Source: Merluccius polli (Eukaryota; Chordata; Actinopteri; Gadiformes; Merlucciidae). From it: a stretch of DNA of 64,000 nucleotides. A program made the translations under genes and the position numbers. The notes beneath the pieces are model-generated. The model saw only the letters and a list, made by a program, of their open reading frames with translations, did no database searches and had not been told where the DNA came from. This document shows positions 8,762 to 18,799 of the stretch, in pieces. The DNA lies in assembly GCA_030340625.1 (NCBI GenBank), contig JAOPHQ010000378.1:1-64000 (forward strand). Direction: 5' to 3'. The stretch's first letter is position 1. Each line of letters begins with the position of its first letter.

Positions 8762-11700
8762 TTACACAAACATAATAGAATGATAAAAATATATCCTATA
8801 ATAGGTACTATAGTGGAATAGTGTGCTATGACTTTTATAAGCAATAGTATTTATAGTTTTTAAGATAATTAAGTTAAAGTTAGTTCAAATCCCATGTGTG
8901 TGTGAGTGGCTGTCTGTCAAAACATTGAAACCTACAAAAATATATAAACTGCATCTACTCCCACAATATTTACACTACAGACACATATTACACATCAAAA
9001 TGTTCAGGATGATGAGCTCATTGATCTTATGAAATATCAAAGCAATACTTACACAACGTATATACAACGTATACGTCATACATACTATACATACATGTAC
9101 ATGTACACATACATACGTACACATACAGGCTGGAAATTAATGTACACATATGTAGACACATACGTACACACACAAAAGCATATAATGGCAGTGCAAGTAC
9201 AATTTCTTCAGGAATTTAAGGTTTTCTCATTATCATGATTATAATTATGATTATAATTATTATTATTATCGAAAACAGCATCACCCCTAATAGAAATAAT
9301 AGTACTCTAGTTCAAATCTAATATGAAATTCATGTATCATTAATCACGTTATTATAATTATAATGTTGTTATGTCTGATCAGTGTTGTAGTCGAGTCACT
9401 ATGCCTCGAGTCCGAGTCCAGGCTCGAGTCTCCAGTGTCCGAGTCCGAGTCAAGTCCAAGTCCTAAAAAAAAAATCAGAGTCGAGTCCCTATTGATCCAC
9501 ATCGAGTCCGAGTCGAGTCCGAGTCGAGTCCCTATTGATCCACATCGAGTCTGAGTCGAGTCCGAGTCGAGTCCCTATTGATCCACATCGAGTCTGAGTC
9601 GAGTCCGAGTCGAGTCCCTATTGATCCACATCGAGTCCGAGTCGAGTCCCTATTGATCCACATCGAGTCTGAGTCGAGTCCGAGTCAGCACTAAAGTAAG
9701 CATACATGTTGTTACACTTAAAAACAACATAACTGTTGTGCCGCAGCTCATAGGCGTCCTAATGGCGGCAGCTCTGAACTTTCATATGTATTTACTGTTT
9801 TTAACTCTAGTGCTCATAACTACTGTCCTGTCCTCTTAATAATAACTCAGAAATGCAACTCTAATGCGCTTTATTTGCACATACATAACCATGTCTTCTA
9901 TCATGAACAGCTTAAGCTATTCATGCTATTCAAGCTGTTCATAACATGGCTATGAGCCACGGCGGTCGGTCCGCCTCCGTAGCGGATCCAACATAACCTG
10001 ACTCCGCCAGATGGAGTCGCGTTGGCTCAGCATTTCCATCTGGAATCGTTCCGTTGGAGAGCCTTTGGGAGGGGCGAAAATACTGGTTGCTGATTGGATA
10101 AACCATCTGCCTATGTTGGTGATTGACAGGCCAAATCAACTAATCAGATCAACGAAGCGTATGACGTGATAACAGAGCGTCGAGGCAAGCTCATCAAATA
10201 AACAAGTCGGGAGAAGGGCAAAAGCATCTTTTCCTCCGAGAAAAGCCCCCAGTGCCGCTTTTTGCTCATATTTTAGAGAACGAATAAACTCTAATTCTGC
10301 TACAACTTGCTCGATAGCTGCGCGCATCTCGATCACATCCGCGGAAGCCGCCATGTTGTTTAGACTGAAGAGTCGCTCCTCATTGCGTCACACTTGAACC
10401 CGCCTCAAAACCAACGCTGATTGGACGATCATTTTCTGATCGGCTCCAAATTATCTCCGTCGTGCGATACCAGTCTGAACTGTGAGTGGAATATCATGGA
10501 GCTAGATCCAACGCGGCGTGCAAGTGGACCCGGCGGTCCGTTTCGCGGATCCGTTCCGAAAGCCGCGATACTCCGCGGCGGATCCGTCGCGGAGTCCTTT
10601 TGCTGTGTGGGTTATTTACGTAGTTACGTAATTACGTTACGTTAGTTACGTTATTAACTTATGCTGTGTCTGAAATCGCGCACTTACGTAAGTGCACTTA
10701 CATTTAGTGCACTTCATTATCCCCACAGTACACTTACTTATAGGCGCAGTGCTCTCATTTCTACAGTGCACTGTCAAAACAGCCTTCGCGCACCGACCGG
10801 AAATGAGTTCGCAGTTCGACGGTTTTTCTTCGTTTTTTTTTTTTTTTGCCGTTTTCCTCCTGGCGGAAAACGGCCTACCGCTAAGTTTATTTACCTATGA
10901 AATATATTAATATATATTAATTTACATATTCAATACTATTTGTAGAGCGCGTTGGTCTCAACTGTTACTATGGTTACTCCTGTGTGTCCTCCATTTTTGA
11001 TTCCGCCCCTTCCGCTACGTAGACAAAATGGCGGCCGTTGAGTGCGGAAAGTGTCCAACGGTCCACACTCACATTTTAGATCGTTTTGAGTGCGCCACCG
11101 CCGTATTTCCAGTGCACTGCGTTTTGGCACACTCAACGCTTTTGCGCAAAGTGCACTCAAAAAAGTAAGTGTAAGTATAGAAGTGCGCGATTTCAGACAC
11201 ACCATTAGTTACGTGTGATGTATGACATGAAGCAGTAACATTCCCTTGCACTAATCATATACCAAATTATAGAATAATGGCATATTACAATTAAAGCCTA
11301 ATGACAGAAAAAAAAGTCGAGTCCTCGTCTTAATTCTCGAGTCCCTAATGCACGAGTCCGAGTCAAGTTCGAGTCATTCAGTGCTCGAGTCCGAGTCAAG
11401 TCACGAGTCTCTAAATTTAGCTCACGAGTCGGACTCGAGTCCGAGTCCCGGACTATATCAGACTGTGTCTGATATAATAACATTAAATCGTAACAATAAT
11501 AATAGCAACAATAATATTATTTTATCATGTTCTGAATATAAAATACACTTATAATTACTATGATTAATAATGTTAGTAATAGCATAATTATGTTCTTGTC
11601 AAATATACTAATACTACTACAAATAATAATAATAATAATAATACTCATATAATAACAAACAATATGTTAATTATTTCCAAAATATTATTTATAATAGTAA

Positions 11701-14700
11701 ATAGGCCTTATAATAAGGTTGATGATAATAGTAACAATAACAATCATTTTTTAATAGAATACACATTAATAACTATTATTAATATTGTTAGTATCATGAT
11801 TATTATGATACGGTTAAGTCTTCTAATAATAATAATATTAATAACAATACTACTAATAATCCTCATTGTAACAATATTACCTATTGGATTGAGTTATTTT
11901 AATGCCCCCTAGTGGAGGTGAGAGTGAGTGCAGGTCAGCTGCAGCGCTGGGGAAGAACCAACGCCAGCAGGATTGAGATATTCAACCGTCTCCATGCGGT
12001 GTCTTGCTAGTATCTGATCTAGAAGCACTCACAGTAAAGGGCCGTTTGATTTCATTTCCATTCCAGTATGGAAAATGTCTGTTTGTTTCATTTGAGTGGA
12101 GAGCAGGTTTTCAATTCAGTCCTAACACACACACACATCTCATCTCCATCATCTCCGCCTCTATGTTGAAACCACCAAACTGTGAGTGACTTGATGCGCT
12201 GCATTGGAGCTCGCCCTATACTGGCTCAGAAAACACTTTAAGACCACTGCACCGTTTATACACGGACCATTCACTGGGATGCTCACAATATTATTAGAAG
12301 ACACATGAGGTCTTCATGAGCGGACGTCACCTACTGCTGTGTGGATGGATGTGGTGGAATATATGAACTATACACCACATTATACAATATATGAGCTTCT
12401 ATAATATATACTTAATTAAAGTCTTTGCATAAATTAAGTCTTTGCATAAAGTCTAGTCTATAAATAGCTCCCTTCCTCTCTCCAACCTAAAGGTGTTCAG
12501 TTAGTAGCATTGGCATCTCCACTGTAGCCAGGAAGTGTGGAGGCCATGCATCTCCTCACTTCTTTCTTGTGCAGATCCCTTAGTTGTCTTGCGTCCTTGC
12601 AGACATGTCCACTTCCCCCCTTAGTGTAATGCTAATGAACCTGGCCTTGGCCATGGCCAGGTCACTCCCCTCACCTTTTGTCTCCCTTGTTGTTACTGCC
12701 CACGATGTGAAAGTGTCCCTCTAAGAGTCATGTCCACCCATTGTCTCTCTGAAGAGGTTAATGCTCCCATGTGTCTTCCCATGATCAGGACTTTAATCAA
12801 ATACTTTGTTGACAAGAAGTGTCCTAAAAGAAATTATTCTTCATCAAATTAAATGATTCGTCATCAAAATAAATAAATAAAGACACTTACACTTCTTTAG
12901 AGCTGGTCTCAGCCTCCCCACTCCACCATGCTCCACACTGGGGGGGAAACACAGTGAGAGCAGCATGTTGGCTTTAAACATGGAAACATTCACCTTCATC
13001 ATCTGCTGGATCATCACTTTCTACACAACATGAGTTACAGTTGCACTTCATCTAGCAGGCGGTTGAATCCTTGGAGGAGACATTGTCTCACTGAGTGGTG
13101 AGCTGTCCTCTCCATACCTGAGAGTGTCCAGTCTCCAGCCTGGATCCTCCAGTCCAGCAGAGAGCAGCGTAACTCCTGAGTCTCCTGCAGGGTGATTGTA
13201 GCTCAGGTCCAGCTCTCTCAGATGGGAGGGGTTGGAGCTCAGAGCTGAGGCCAGAGAAGCACAGCCTTCCTGTGTGACCATGCAGCCAGACAACCTACAC
13301 ACACACACAAATCTATATTTATCCGTGTGATTTCTAACTTTTGGATGTCAATCTGTAAAATGTCTTCTGATGAGGAGCCTTGTGGGTTAACTGTTTGCAC
13401 ATTGAGTCCCACTGACCTGAGAGTCTCCAGTGTACAGTGTGGAGTCCCCAGTCCAGCAGAGAGCAGCTTCACTCCTGAATCCTGCAGATCATTGGTACTC
13501 AGGTCCAGCTCTCTCAGACTAGAGGAGTTGGAGCTGAGAACTGAGGCCAGAGCTTCACAGCCTCTCTCTGACAGATTACAGCCATTCAGCCTTTAATGAA
13601 TAGATACAAACATGTTAGATTCCTACACTTTTCAAATGTTCAACATATACATTTGTATAAAGCAAAGCTAAATAATTAACATAAATTCTCACTTCTTCAT
13701 TCATTTAAATCAACTCCTACATGTAGACCCTGTAATGTCCAGTAAACTGTTATTTAATGTAATCTTATTGAACACACCATGTCATGGATTTGACTTTCAA
13801 ATACAAAACAGATGATAGTTAATTATTGCTTTTAGTGAACCTACAGAGATGTTTTGGAGGCTTTGACCACTGGCAGCAGCCTCAGAAGAGCCTCCTCTGA
13901 AGCAGAGTATTTCTTCAGGTCAAACACGTCCAGCTCCTCTTCTGATGTCAGTAAGATGAAGACCAGAGCTGACCACTGACCAGGGGAGAGAGATGCTGTG
14001 GAGAGACGTCCTGATGTCAGGTACTGTTGGATCTCCTCCACTAGAGAACGGTCGTTAAGCTCATTCAGACAGTGGAACAGATTGATGCTTCTCTCTGGAG
14101 AGAGATCTCCACTTATCTTCTTCTTGATGTATTTCACTGTTCCCTGATTGGTCAGTGAGCGTCTTCCTGTCTGTCCCAGCAGGCCTTGCAGGAGAATCTG
14201 ATTGGTGTCCAGAGAGAGGCCCAGGAGGAAGCGGAGGAACAAGTCCAGGTGTCCATTCTCACTCTGTAAGGCCTTGTCCACAGCACTCTGGTAGAGAGGG
14301 TGGATCTTGGGTTTCTTTTTAACAAGAGTAGACCACATGGACCACCGTGGTTGTTTTTCTGAGAGCAGATTGACATTAGTGTCGATGAATGACAGAAAGA
14401 CATAAAGGGCAGCCAGAAACTCCTGGATGCTCAGATGGACAAAGCAGAAGACCTTGTCCTGGTACAGCCCACACTCCTCTTTAAAGATCTGGGTGAACAC
14501 TCCTGAGTACACTGAGGCGGCTCTAATATCGATGCCACACTCTGCCAGGTCTGCCTCGTAGAAGACCAGGTTGCCTTTCTCCAGCTGGTTAAAAGCCAGT
14601 TTTCCCAGAGAAACAATGATCTCCCTGCTCTCTGAACTCCAGTGTGGATCTGTTTCAGCTCTCCCATGATACTTCCTGTCCCCCTGTATGGACTGAACCC

Positions 14701-16976
14701 TCAGGAAGTGGATGTACATCTGAGTCATGGTCTTGGGGATCTCTTCTCCTCTCTGGGATGTTGTGAAGAAGTCCTCCATAACTGTAGCAGAGATCCAACA
14801 GAAGACTGGGATGTGACACATGATGTGAAGGCTTCGTGATTTCTTGACGTGGGAGATGATTTTGCTGGCCAGCCTCTCCTCTCTGAATCTCTTCCTGAAG
14901 TACTCCTCCTTCTGTGGGTCGGTGAACCCTCTCACCTCTGTCACCATGCCAACACACTCAGCAGGGATCTGATTGGCTGCCGCAGGGCGTGTGGTTATCC
15001 AGATGCGAGCGGAGGGAAGCAGGTCGCCCCTGATGAGGTTTGTCAGCAGCACGTCCACCGAGGTCGACTTTGTGACATCAGTCCAGATCTGGTTGTTCTG
15101 GAAGTCCAGAGGAAGTCGACACTCATCCAGACCATCCAAGATGAAGACCACTTGGAACCGGTCGTATCTGCAGATTCCTGCTTCTTTGGTCTCAATAAAG
15201 AAGTGATGAAGAAGTCCCACCAAGCTGAACTCTTTCCCTTTCAGTAAATTCAGCTCTCTGAAAGTGAAGGGAAATGTGAAGTCTATGTCGCGGTTGGCTT
15301 TGCCTTCAGCCCAGTCCAGAGTGAACTTGTGTGTTAAGATGGTTTTACCAATGCCGGCCACTCCAGTTGTCATTATTGTTCTGATTGGTTGATCTTGTCC
15401 AGGTAAGGGTTTAAAGATGTCTTCACATTTGATTGGTGTTTCCTCCTTGGCTGGTTTCCTGGAAGCTGTTTCAATCAGTCTGACCTCATGTTCCTTGTTG
15501 ACGTCTCCACTGTGTCTCTCTGTCATGAAGATCTCTGTGTAGATCTCATTCAGATCTCTTGCTTGTCCTGCTTTAGGGACTCCTTCAAACACACGCTGGG
15601 TCGTCTCCTTCAGATGAGACTTGAGTTTATGTTGGCACTTGACAGCAAAATGTTCTGAATGAAGAAACAACAGAAGTCATCAGTCAGGATGTTAACGTGA
15701 GCGGTTCCAACTCGTTGCTTTACTGTTGGCTGAACGAGTAATCAATCAAAAAATGATCAGTGTTTCAGCAACACCACCATCAGATCCAAAGATGTGTACA
15801 GTTTTTAATCTAAAGTTTGATAGAAACATATCCCCCATTATGTCATTTAGTCTGTGCTTTATATTTAAGCTGTGAAAATATGAGTCTATTACTGTTTTTT
15901 ATTTCAACATAAGAGTTTTGCTGATTTATTTAAAAAAAACTTTGTCTCTTACTGCTCTGCAGAGAGTCGGCCAGCTCCTCCTGCTTCAACTGCTTCAGGC
16001 AGAGCACTGTGATGTCTACCACTCCCTCTATGGCGCGCCTCCTCTGCTCCTTTTCCTCACCATCCACCTCCTCCTCCTCATCCTCCCTCTGCGTCTCTGA
16101 GCATTGTGGGTAATCTGGGAAGTGACCCCTCCAGAGCTTCTCCACCTCCTTGTCTAGAAAAGCGTGTGCGTTCTCCTTGATCAGCTGGAGCAGAACAAAC
16201 ATCAATGAGAACTTGACTCTGAACTCACTGAGGACATCAGAAGCATCTGTCCTAGATTCACGTCCCGCTGGTCTACAGAGGGGAGCCTGGAGACCATCAG
16301 CACCACAAGAGGTGCTTTCTAATGTTCATGTAGAGCTGGAGTCAAATGTCTTGTTGGACCTTTACACACCTGGATCAGCTCTGTTGGATACTGCTGTACA
16401 GACTGAGCACTGGTAACCTTTGACCTCTCCTGGTGTTGTCTGTGGAGAACACACACACACACACACACACACTTGTAAATACTGCTTAATGGGGAGTCTG
16501 AAGGTCCAGAACTATTTAGTTTCCCCTGACTTGTTACGTCTGATAAGTACAGTCTGATGTTCTGGTCTGTTTTCTGATCTGTTTGAAGCTCCTCCCTCTT
16601 CTTACTCGAGGGGCGTCCATCTTTAAATTGAGGAGATGATTCATTGGGCTGAGCCCGACTATTTCAATATTCTGATATAAGTTCATTTGCTCGGTGTTCG
16701 AATCTCAATTCACGATTCGAATGCTTTGTTTAATTTTTAGGAAAAAGACACCTGCTGTCCAGTATGAGAATCTGATAGACTTCAAACTAACTGGTTGTAA
16801 AAGGTCTAATAATAATAATAATAATAATCATAATAATAATAATAATTAATGTTCTAGGGTTCTCCATAATATCTTGTTTCCATGGTGATGCTCCCACTAG
16901 TCAGTTGCGGCCATAGAAATAAAATGTTGTGGCGAGCAGGGGATTAATGGTTTGGAAGGGTTTTGGTATGATAGTG

Positions 16977-17007
<31 letters not shown>

Positions 17008-17794
17008 GTAGGGTAGAGAGCTGATAGCGGTGTGTGTCTGTCTGTGCGCTCGGTTTATTATTTATTTTATGGTGAAAGCCCGGTGATCGGCATGTTAAAG
17101 TTTCCAATTGTATTAGTGGCAATATTTTAGTTTGTAATGATAATATATATTTATATAATGTCGCTTTCTGGGAAAGTATTTAATTCAAACCCCTGTGTGA
17201 CCAGGTTTAACATAGATAAATTATATAGAGATAGGACATTTGATTATTGTATTTTCATCATCTCTAACAAATCCTTACCTCTTCTCAACAGACTGATTTC
17301 CATCTTTAAAGCTAACAGGATGATTCATAGAGTGGTCACTCTTCATGGAGACACAGCTGGGTCCAGGGGAGTCTGCTCTCTCCTGCTGGACAATTCTAGA
17401 AATACAAGAAACAGGATTCTAGACATCAGTATCAGTAGAGTCTGATGTCCTGGTCTGTTTTCTGATCGGTTTGAAGCTCCTACCTCTTCTTACTCGAGGG
17501 GCGTCCATCTTTAAAGTTCCAAGGAGGCTCCATAGACCGGTCACTCTTCATGGAGACACAGCTGGGTCCAGGGGAGTCTGCTCTCTCCTGCTGCTCTGGC
17601 CTTCAACACAACACACACACAGCTTTTACTCAGACTAATGATGGTGTGATGATATATCACTGCTGAGCTCTGAGATGGACAACAGTCACACACAGTTAGA
17701 GATCCTCTTCTTACCTCTTAGCTCTGCTGTGGCGGCCATGTTCCCCAGACAGAGTGGTTTTAGAGGGAGGACCCCCCTCCTCTGTCTCATCCAT
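7960..17794 (-). CDS. NLR gene 1: NLRC3-like FISNA-NACHT-LRR-B30.2 protein (10 coding exons, 1125 aa)
   Basis: Intracellular NOD-like receptor of the large teleost NLRC3-like (NLR-C) group; family knowledge places it in cytosolic innate sensing. Coding exons, 5' to 3' on the minus strand: 17794-17715 (ATG), 17600-17484, 17395-17279, 16439-16370, 16184-15953, 15654-13845 (FISNA-NACHT), 13590-13417 and 13294-13118 (LRR), 12937-12891, 8513-7960 (PRY-SPRY, TAG). All junctions are GT/AG and phases agree, giving 3378 nt including the stop. Walker A GVAGIGKT is at about residues 303-310, extended Walker B LDGLDEC at about 378-384, sensor-like WITTRP follows, and the winged-helix region ends in CFVHLSIQEFLAA. 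The N-terminus has no PYD, CARD or death domain; it holds two repeats of the QQERADSPGPSCVSMKSDRS motif. It has the shortest LRR block of the three. A mutated extra exon copy lies at 16596-16630. No frameshift or premature stop was seen; expression is unknown. Confidence 0.88.
8514..9379. other. Gene 1 last intron, 3' part: (ATC)n and TACATACGTA repeats
   Basis: Intronic sequence. (ATC)n lies at about 8703-8762 and a loose TACATACGTA/TACACATA array at about 9055-9180, which is much expanded in unit 2 (27280-27640). Two short frames here (8582-8821 with a His run, 9029-9238) are repeat translations, not genes. Confidence 0.7.
9994..10504. mobile_element. 511-bp block with RecQ-like fragment between GATCCAAC direct repeats, unit 1
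   Basis: Bounded by GATCCAAC at 9986-9993 and 10505-10512. Unit 2 has one GATCCAAC with the block absent (about 28287-28294). This fits an insertion with an 8-bp duplication, or a loss from unit 2 by recombination between the direct repeats. The block's own ends (ATAACCTGACTCC, and TAGCTCCATGATA in reverse) do not form a clear inverted repeat, so the first reading is not secure. The unit 3 copy is 49086-49594. Confidence 0.5.
10205..10354 (-). pseudogene. RecQ-like DNA helicase N-terminal fragment (truncated before Walker A)
   Basis: From an ATG at 10354 the frame reads MAAS..., then LEFIRSLKYEQKAALGAFLG and GKDAFALLPT. This resembles motif 0 (LR-xQ-xA) and the lead-in to Walker A (DVFALLPTGxGKS) of RecQ-family helicases. 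After LPT the expected GxGKS is missing and the frame runs into unrelated sequence. It is therefore a captured or internally deleted N-terminal piece inside a transposon-derived block, not a working helicase. The unit 3 copy (49298-49444) has a 3-base deletion and a stop just after. Confidence 0.6.
10662..11204. mobile_element. TTA-flanked MITE (PIF/Harbinger-like), unit 1
   Basis: Terminal inverted repeats TGCTGTGTCTGAAATCGCGC... and TGGTGTGTCTGAAATCGCGC... match over about 24 bp with one mismatch. Flanked by TTA at 10659-10661 and 11205-11207. Unit 2 has the single-TTA empty site (about 28439-28443). A 3-bp TWA duplication points to PIF/Harbinger. No transposase. The unit 3 copy is 49753-50296. 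Confidence 0.8.
11474..12890. other. Gene 1 last intron, 5' part
   Basis: At 11474-11910 the intron is AT-rich with AATAAT/TAATAA triplet runs. At 11911-12890 it is unique sequence without a recognised gene. The unit 2 copy of this stretch carries two transposon insertions (29389-30151 and 30738-31500), absent here and in unit 3. Confidence 0.7.
12891..12937 (-). CDS. Gene 1 linker exon between LRR and B30.2
   Basis: A 47-nt exon encoding VEHGGVGRLRPALKK between an acceptor in a C/G run (CCCCCCCAG) and donor GTAAGTGT. This short basic linker precedes B30.2 in fish NLRC3-like proteins. Present in all three genes (31678-31724, 52038-52084). Confidence 0.8.
13118..13294 (-). CDS. Gene 1 LRR exon 2 (LSGCMVTQEGC type)
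   Basis: A 177-nt exon starting (R)LSGCMVTQEGCASLASALS and holding LRELDLSYNHPAGDSG, a ribonuclease-inhibitor-like LRR unit. The acceptor is ...GTGTGTAG, with a (TG)n stretch upstream; the donor is GTATGG. It is the last LRR in all three genes and differs in its end (EDPGWRLDTLR) from the other LRR type. Confidence 0.88.
13417..13590 (-). CDS. Gene 1 LRR exon 1 (LNGCNLS type)
   Basis: A 174-nt exon (58 codons), phase-matched to the NACHT exon: ...KTSL joins LNGCNLSERGCEALAS, then LRELDLSTNDLQDSGVKLLS. Acceptor CATTAAAG, donor GTCAGT. This exon type is the one amplified in gene 3. Confidence 0.9.
13845..15654 (-). CDS. Gene 1 FISNA-NACHT exon
   Basis: An 1810-nt exon, residues about 206-809. 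The FISNA segment (KLKSHLKETTQRVFEG, LNEIYTEIFMTERHSGDVN) leads into NACHT with Walker A GVAGIGKT, Walker B VVFILDGLDECR, WITTRP, the HIPVFCW motif (GxP-like), a winged-helix region and the NLR-associated HLSIQEFLAALYVF. The donor is GTAGGT at 13844, which makes the following in-frame TAG intronic. Short frames on other strands here are shadows. Confidence 0.95.
15953..16184 (-). CDS. Gene 1 pre-FISNA helical exon
   Basis: A 232-nt exon, LIKENAHAFLDKEVEKLWRG through an acidic stretch (REDEEEEVDGEEKEQRRR) to LKQLKQEELADSLQ. This helical, charged segment precedes FISNA in fish NLRC3-like proteins; no death-fold domain can be named with confidence. The acceptor (GTTCTGCTCCAG) and donor (GTAAGAG) fit the phases of its neighbours. 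Confidence 0.85.
16370..16439 (-). CDS. Gene 1 short exon 4 (QERSKVTSAQSVQQYPTEL)
   Basis: A 70-nt exon with acceptor TTCTCCACAG directly next to a (TG)n tract and donor GTGTGTAAAG. It ends in phase 0, matching the next exon. The gene 2 copy is 3 nt shorter. Confidence 0.75.
16596..16630 (-). pseudogene. Dead N-terminal exon copy in gene 1 (GT donor lost)
   Basis: The + strand copies the 3' end of the N-terminal repeat exon and its intron (compare 17484-17515), but the donor reads GG instead of GT on the sense strand and the 5' part of the exon is gone. The same dead copy is in gene 2 (35810-35840) and gene 3 (57757-57788), so it died before the units duplicated. Confidence 0.7.
17279..17395 (-). 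CDS. Gene 1 N-terminal repeat exon 2
   Basis: A 117-nt exon (39 codons) encoding IVQQERADSPGPSCVSMKSD, then HSMNHPVSFKDGNQSVEKR. Acceptor TTTCTAG, donor GTAAGGA. It is a tandem copy of the exon upstream; all copies begin and end in the same phase, so copies can be gained or lost without a frame change. Confidence 0.82.
17484..17600 (-). CDS. Gene 1 N-terminal repeat exon 1
   Basis: A 117-nt exon encoding PEQQERADSPGPSCVSMKSD, then RSMEPPWNFKDGRPSSKKR. The acceptor at GTTGAAG is the one that keeps the phase; a later AG would break it. Donor GTAGGAG. Confidence 0.8.
17715..17794 (-). CDS. Gene 1 first coding exon
   Basis: The ATG at 17794 starts MDETEEGGPPSKTTLSGEHG then RHSRAKR. This is the usual start of fish NLRC3-like proteins. 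The upstream acceptor is probably TGTCCAG or TCTCCAG just 5' of the ATG. A (CA)n tract of about 55 bp lies immediately upstream (17850-17908). Unlike genes 2 and 3 there is no lysine run. Confidence 0.8.
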
Positions 17795-17850
17795 AGTAGA
17801 CTGGAGACCTGGACACACACACACTATAGTGGGGGGACACATAATCATAA

Positions 17851-17910
<60 letters not shown>

Positions 17911-18238
17911 CTGTGTAGAGTAAAGTGCTTCCTGGTAATAACAGGACGCTATAATAAATGTAATGTGGCTCTGGGATCTCCAAAAGACAGAAGTCACATC
18001 TCTACAGAAACTCAACAACATTTCTAAAAGGTTGGAAACTAACGGACGTAAAAGAGTTGAAAGGGTTAAAGAGTGAGGAAGTCAACGTTTAGTGTTTAAA
18101 ACAAGAGAAAGCAACTGAATGTTGGAGTCTGTAATATAAGGCCTCTAAGTGTCCACATAGAGAGAGTATATGGAGAATATTAGACAGTAAAAGTAGAAAG
18201 TCTGCTCAACACGAACTTTATTTCCGTTGAAAGGCTGT

Positions 18239-18250
18239 GAAAGTGAAAGT
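18239..18250. promoter_or_regulatory. ISRE/IRF-like element upstream of gene 1
   Basis: GAAAGTGAAAGT on the + strand, the GAAANNGAAA pattern bound by IRF factors, about 445 bp 5' of the gene 1 ATG. A TATA-like CATATACT on the sense strand lies about 70 bp closer to the ATG. Kept in gene 2 (37656-37667) and altered to GGAAGTGAAAGT in gene 3 (61475-61486). Depending on the true start site it lies in the promoter or in the first intron. Confidence 0.5.
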
Positions 18251-18542
18251 AAAAAAAACGGAACCACATGGCGAACTATTGGGATATGTTTAGGGCCGTT
18301 GTTTTTATTTAAATACATATGAAATACTTTCCTCAATGTTTGTCGTGTGTGCGTTAAAATCTCCAAAAGAGTTATAAGCGAGTCGTAAACGTATGAGGAA
18401 GTCAGCCGTCTTTGTTGTTCAGTGGATTAAGGACGTTTCAGTTCATTAACTAATATTAATTAATATGTTAGTACTTTAATATTAGGAGATAGAGGTGTAT
18501 ATGAAGAACAATAGTAAAGTGTAGATATAGTAGGAAGCCTAC

Positions 18543-18587
18543 CTTTATGTCCTCCGTGTTACAAGAAGGAGCCGACGGAGTGACGGG
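18543..18587 (-). other. Probable non-coding first exon of gene 1
   Basis: The sense strand reads ...TAACACGGAGGACATAAAG followed by a GTAGGC donor at 18542. It has no ATG. The same sequence and donor are kept at 37960 and 61667. Its 5' end cannot be fixed and merges with the GA/CT tract. Confidence 0.45.
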
Positions 18588-18610
18588 AGAGAGGAGGGAG
18601 AGAGGAGGGG

Positions 18611-18674
<64 letters not shown>

Positions 18675-18702
18675 GCGGGGAGAGAGAGAGAGAGAGAGAG
18701 AG
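18588..18702. repeat. (GA)n tract at 5' end of gene 1
   Basis: About 115 bp of nearly pure GA repeat on the + strand, hence a polypyrimidine CT tract on the sense strand, just upstream of or within the first exon. Units 2 and 3 have longer forms mixed with long G runs. Confidence 0.9.
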
Positions 18703-18799
18703 ATTGGCTCAAAGTCAGTGTCAGACAGTATAGCCACACTTGTAGTATGAAACTCTGCTGCTGCAGTAACAGTCGAGATAGTCTGTATAGATATCTAAC

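Larger units (their letters stand above)
9380..11465. mobile_element. hAT element (CAGTGTTGTAGTC type) with 8-bp TSD, unit 1
   Basis: Flanked by TGTCTGAT at 9372-9379 and 11466-11473, an 8-bp duplication typical of hAT. Ends begin CAGTGTTGTAGTC on the left and, in reverse complement, CAGTCTGATATAGTC on the right. Both subterminal regions are full of CGAGTCCGAGTC repeats in opposite orientation (9400-9690 and 11325-11450). It carries no transposase. Nested inside are a RecQ-like fragment block (9994-10504) and a TTA-flanked MITE (10662-11204). Unit 2 has the same insertion at the same site (27849-28702) without the nested pieces, so the insertion predates unit duplication. Confidence 0.85.

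Noticed and set aside
8582..8821. His-rich frame (and Ser-rich alternatives at 26772)
   Set aside because: Translation of the (ATC)n microsatellite in an intron.
12497..12620. Minus-strand open stretch (CKDARQLRDLHKKEV) in the last intron, present in all units
   Set aside because: Only about 41 codons, preceded at once by a stop, with no match to known exons and no phase-compatible splice borders found.
14849..15247. Plus-strand 132-codon frame repeated at 34066 and 56004
   Set aside because: Antisense shadow of the conserved NACHT exon; no independent features.
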